Shown here one piece after another: positions 5,572 through 6,045 of a stretch of 6,045 nucleotides of DNA. The notes under the pieces are model-generated. The model made no database searches, had not been told where the DNA came from, and was given only the letters and a program-made list of their open reading frames with translations. Origin of the DNA: Chloroflexota bacterium. Lineage in GTDB: Bacteria; Chloroflexota; Anaerolineae; Anaerolineales; Villigracilaceae. The first letter of the stretch is position 1, and every line of letters begins with the position of its first letter. Location of the stretch: assembly GCA_021823555.1 (NCBI GenBank), contig JAKANW010000201.1, positions 1 to 6,045 of the forward strand, read 5' to 3'. Both the position numbers and the translations under genes were made by a program.

Positions 5572-5679
5572 GTCATTGCGAGCGACTGGAGCGAAGCAAT
5601 CTCCCAATAAGATGGGATTGCTTCGTCGCTGTCCTTCGACTTCGCTACGCTCCGCTCAGGACGAATGCTCCGCAATGAC
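5572..5679. repeat. Palindromic MITE/REP-like element between gcvH and gcvPA
   Basis: A compact element of about 108 bases starting seven bases after the gcvH stop. Its ends are a perfect 9-bp inverted repeat, GTCATTGCG (5572-5580) and CGCAATGAC (5671-5679). Inside is a second palindrome, GCGAAGCAATC (5591-5601) against GATTGCTTCG (5616-5625), and a third, GTCCT/AGGAC (5631-5635 with 5658-5662). Motifs of the TCATTGCGAG...GAAGCAATC kind are widespread as dispersed intergenic palindromes in many bacterial genomes. That this is a dispersed family in this genome is inferred. It should be transcribed and fold within the operon mRNA. Confidence 0.75.
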
Positions 5680-5690
5680 ATGGAGGTACC

Positions 5691-6045
5691 ATGACCTACA
5701 TCCCCATCAGCCCCAAAGAACTGGATATGATGCTGGCAACCATCGGCGTTAAAACACTGGATGACCTGTTCCAAGTCGTCCCTGCCAGCCATCGCTTCCC
5801 CAGCCTGGACCTGCCGCCTGCGCTGACCGAAATGGAAGCCGCAGCCGAGCTGTCCGATATGGCCGCCGCCAATGAGAACGTACACGGCGACCTGGTCTCT
5901 TTCCTCGGCGCGGGTATGTATAACCACTACATTCCTTCCGTCGTGGATCATATCCTGCGCCGTGGTGAGTTCTACACGGCGTACACGCCCTACCAGCCGG
6001 AAATCTCACAAGGCACCTTGCAAGCCATCTTCGAATATCAAAGCC
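5691..6045 (+). CDS. gcvPA: Glycine dehydrogenase (decarboxylating) subunit 1, N-terminal part
   Basis: GcvPA pairs with GcvPB to form the PLP-dependent P protein, which decarboxylates glycine and passes the aminomethyl group to lipoyl-GcvH. The 118 visible codons begin MTYIPISPKELDMMLATIGV and include VSFLGAGMYNHYIPSVVDHI (about residues 69-88) and EFYTAYTPYQPEISQGTLQAIFEYQS at the edge. These are hallmark sequences of the subunit-1 family. The gene runs off the right edge, so about three quarters of a normal 440-450-residue protein is missing from view. GGAGG (5682-5686) precedes the ATG by four bases, a slightly tight spacing. It is co-directional with gcvH and lies 126 bases after it, with a palindromic repeat filling the gap, so it is probably co-transcribed under the glycine riboswitch. 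Confidence 0.96.
   Translation, partial: MTYIPISPKELDMMLATIGVKTLDDLFQVVPASHRFPSLDLPPALTEMEAAAELSDMAAANENVHGDLVSFLGAGMYNHYIPSVVDHILRRGEFYTAYTPYQPEISQGTLQAIFEYQS

Noticed and set aside
5151..5951. Long open frame (266 codons) on the - strand across gcvH and gcvPA
   Set aside because: It is antisense to two unmistakable glycine-cleavage genes and runs through the palindromic repeat. It reflects GC-biased third positions; no ribosome site or recognisable domain.

Overview
The window looks like a bacterial chromosome segment, most likely from the Chloroflexota (Anaerolineae-like). This is inferred from three things: the style of the S-layer-homology (SLH) domains (WIE...GIT.GC.....YCPE..VTRAQMAVFL), a two-subunit glycine decarboxylase (a separate GcvPA), and clear sigma-70-type promoters and Shine-Dalgarno sites. 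No rRNA or other taxonomic marker is present, so the assignment is tentative.

Left part (1-2648, + strand): two consecutive genes for exported surface proteins, each ending in three SLH domains. The first is cut by the window edge. The second is complete: a signal peptide, a seven-repeat 'delta-60' (DUF5122-type) beta-propeller, and an SLH triplet. The two SLH triplets are close paralogues at both protein and DNA level. In the second gene they are more GC-rich than the propeller they are attached to, which suggests modular assembly.

Middle (2663-4140): a 14-bp perfect palindrome separates the surface-protein genes from the convergent fmt gene (methionyl-tRNA formyltransferase, - strand). Back-to-back promoters serve fmt, which appears to be leaderless, and a small DUF4870/Tic20-like membrane protein on the + strand. 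The latter ends in a textbook intrinsic terminator. Next comes an unrecognised multi-pass membrane protein with a Pro/Glu-rich tail.

Right part (4778-6045, + strand): a glycine cleavage operon. A strong promoter leads into a leader of about 370 nt. The leader holds a tandem glycine riboswitch whose second aptamer carries an unusually long arm, followed by an intrinsic terminator whose 5' arm overlaps the aptamer-2 P1 strand. Then come gcvH (lipoyl carrier), a palindromic MITE/REP-like element of about 108 bp, and the start of gcvPA (glycine decarboxylase subunit 1), which runs off the window. Glycine should switch on synthesis of these cleavage enzymes. The system feeds one-carbon units to tetrahydrofolate, the pool from which Fmt draws its formyl group, although fmt is transcribed separately.

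I see no CRISPR array, tRNA, phage, defence system or wholly novel gene system. The most notable items are the elaborated riboswitch, the repeat inside the gcv operon, and the propeller-SLH architecture.
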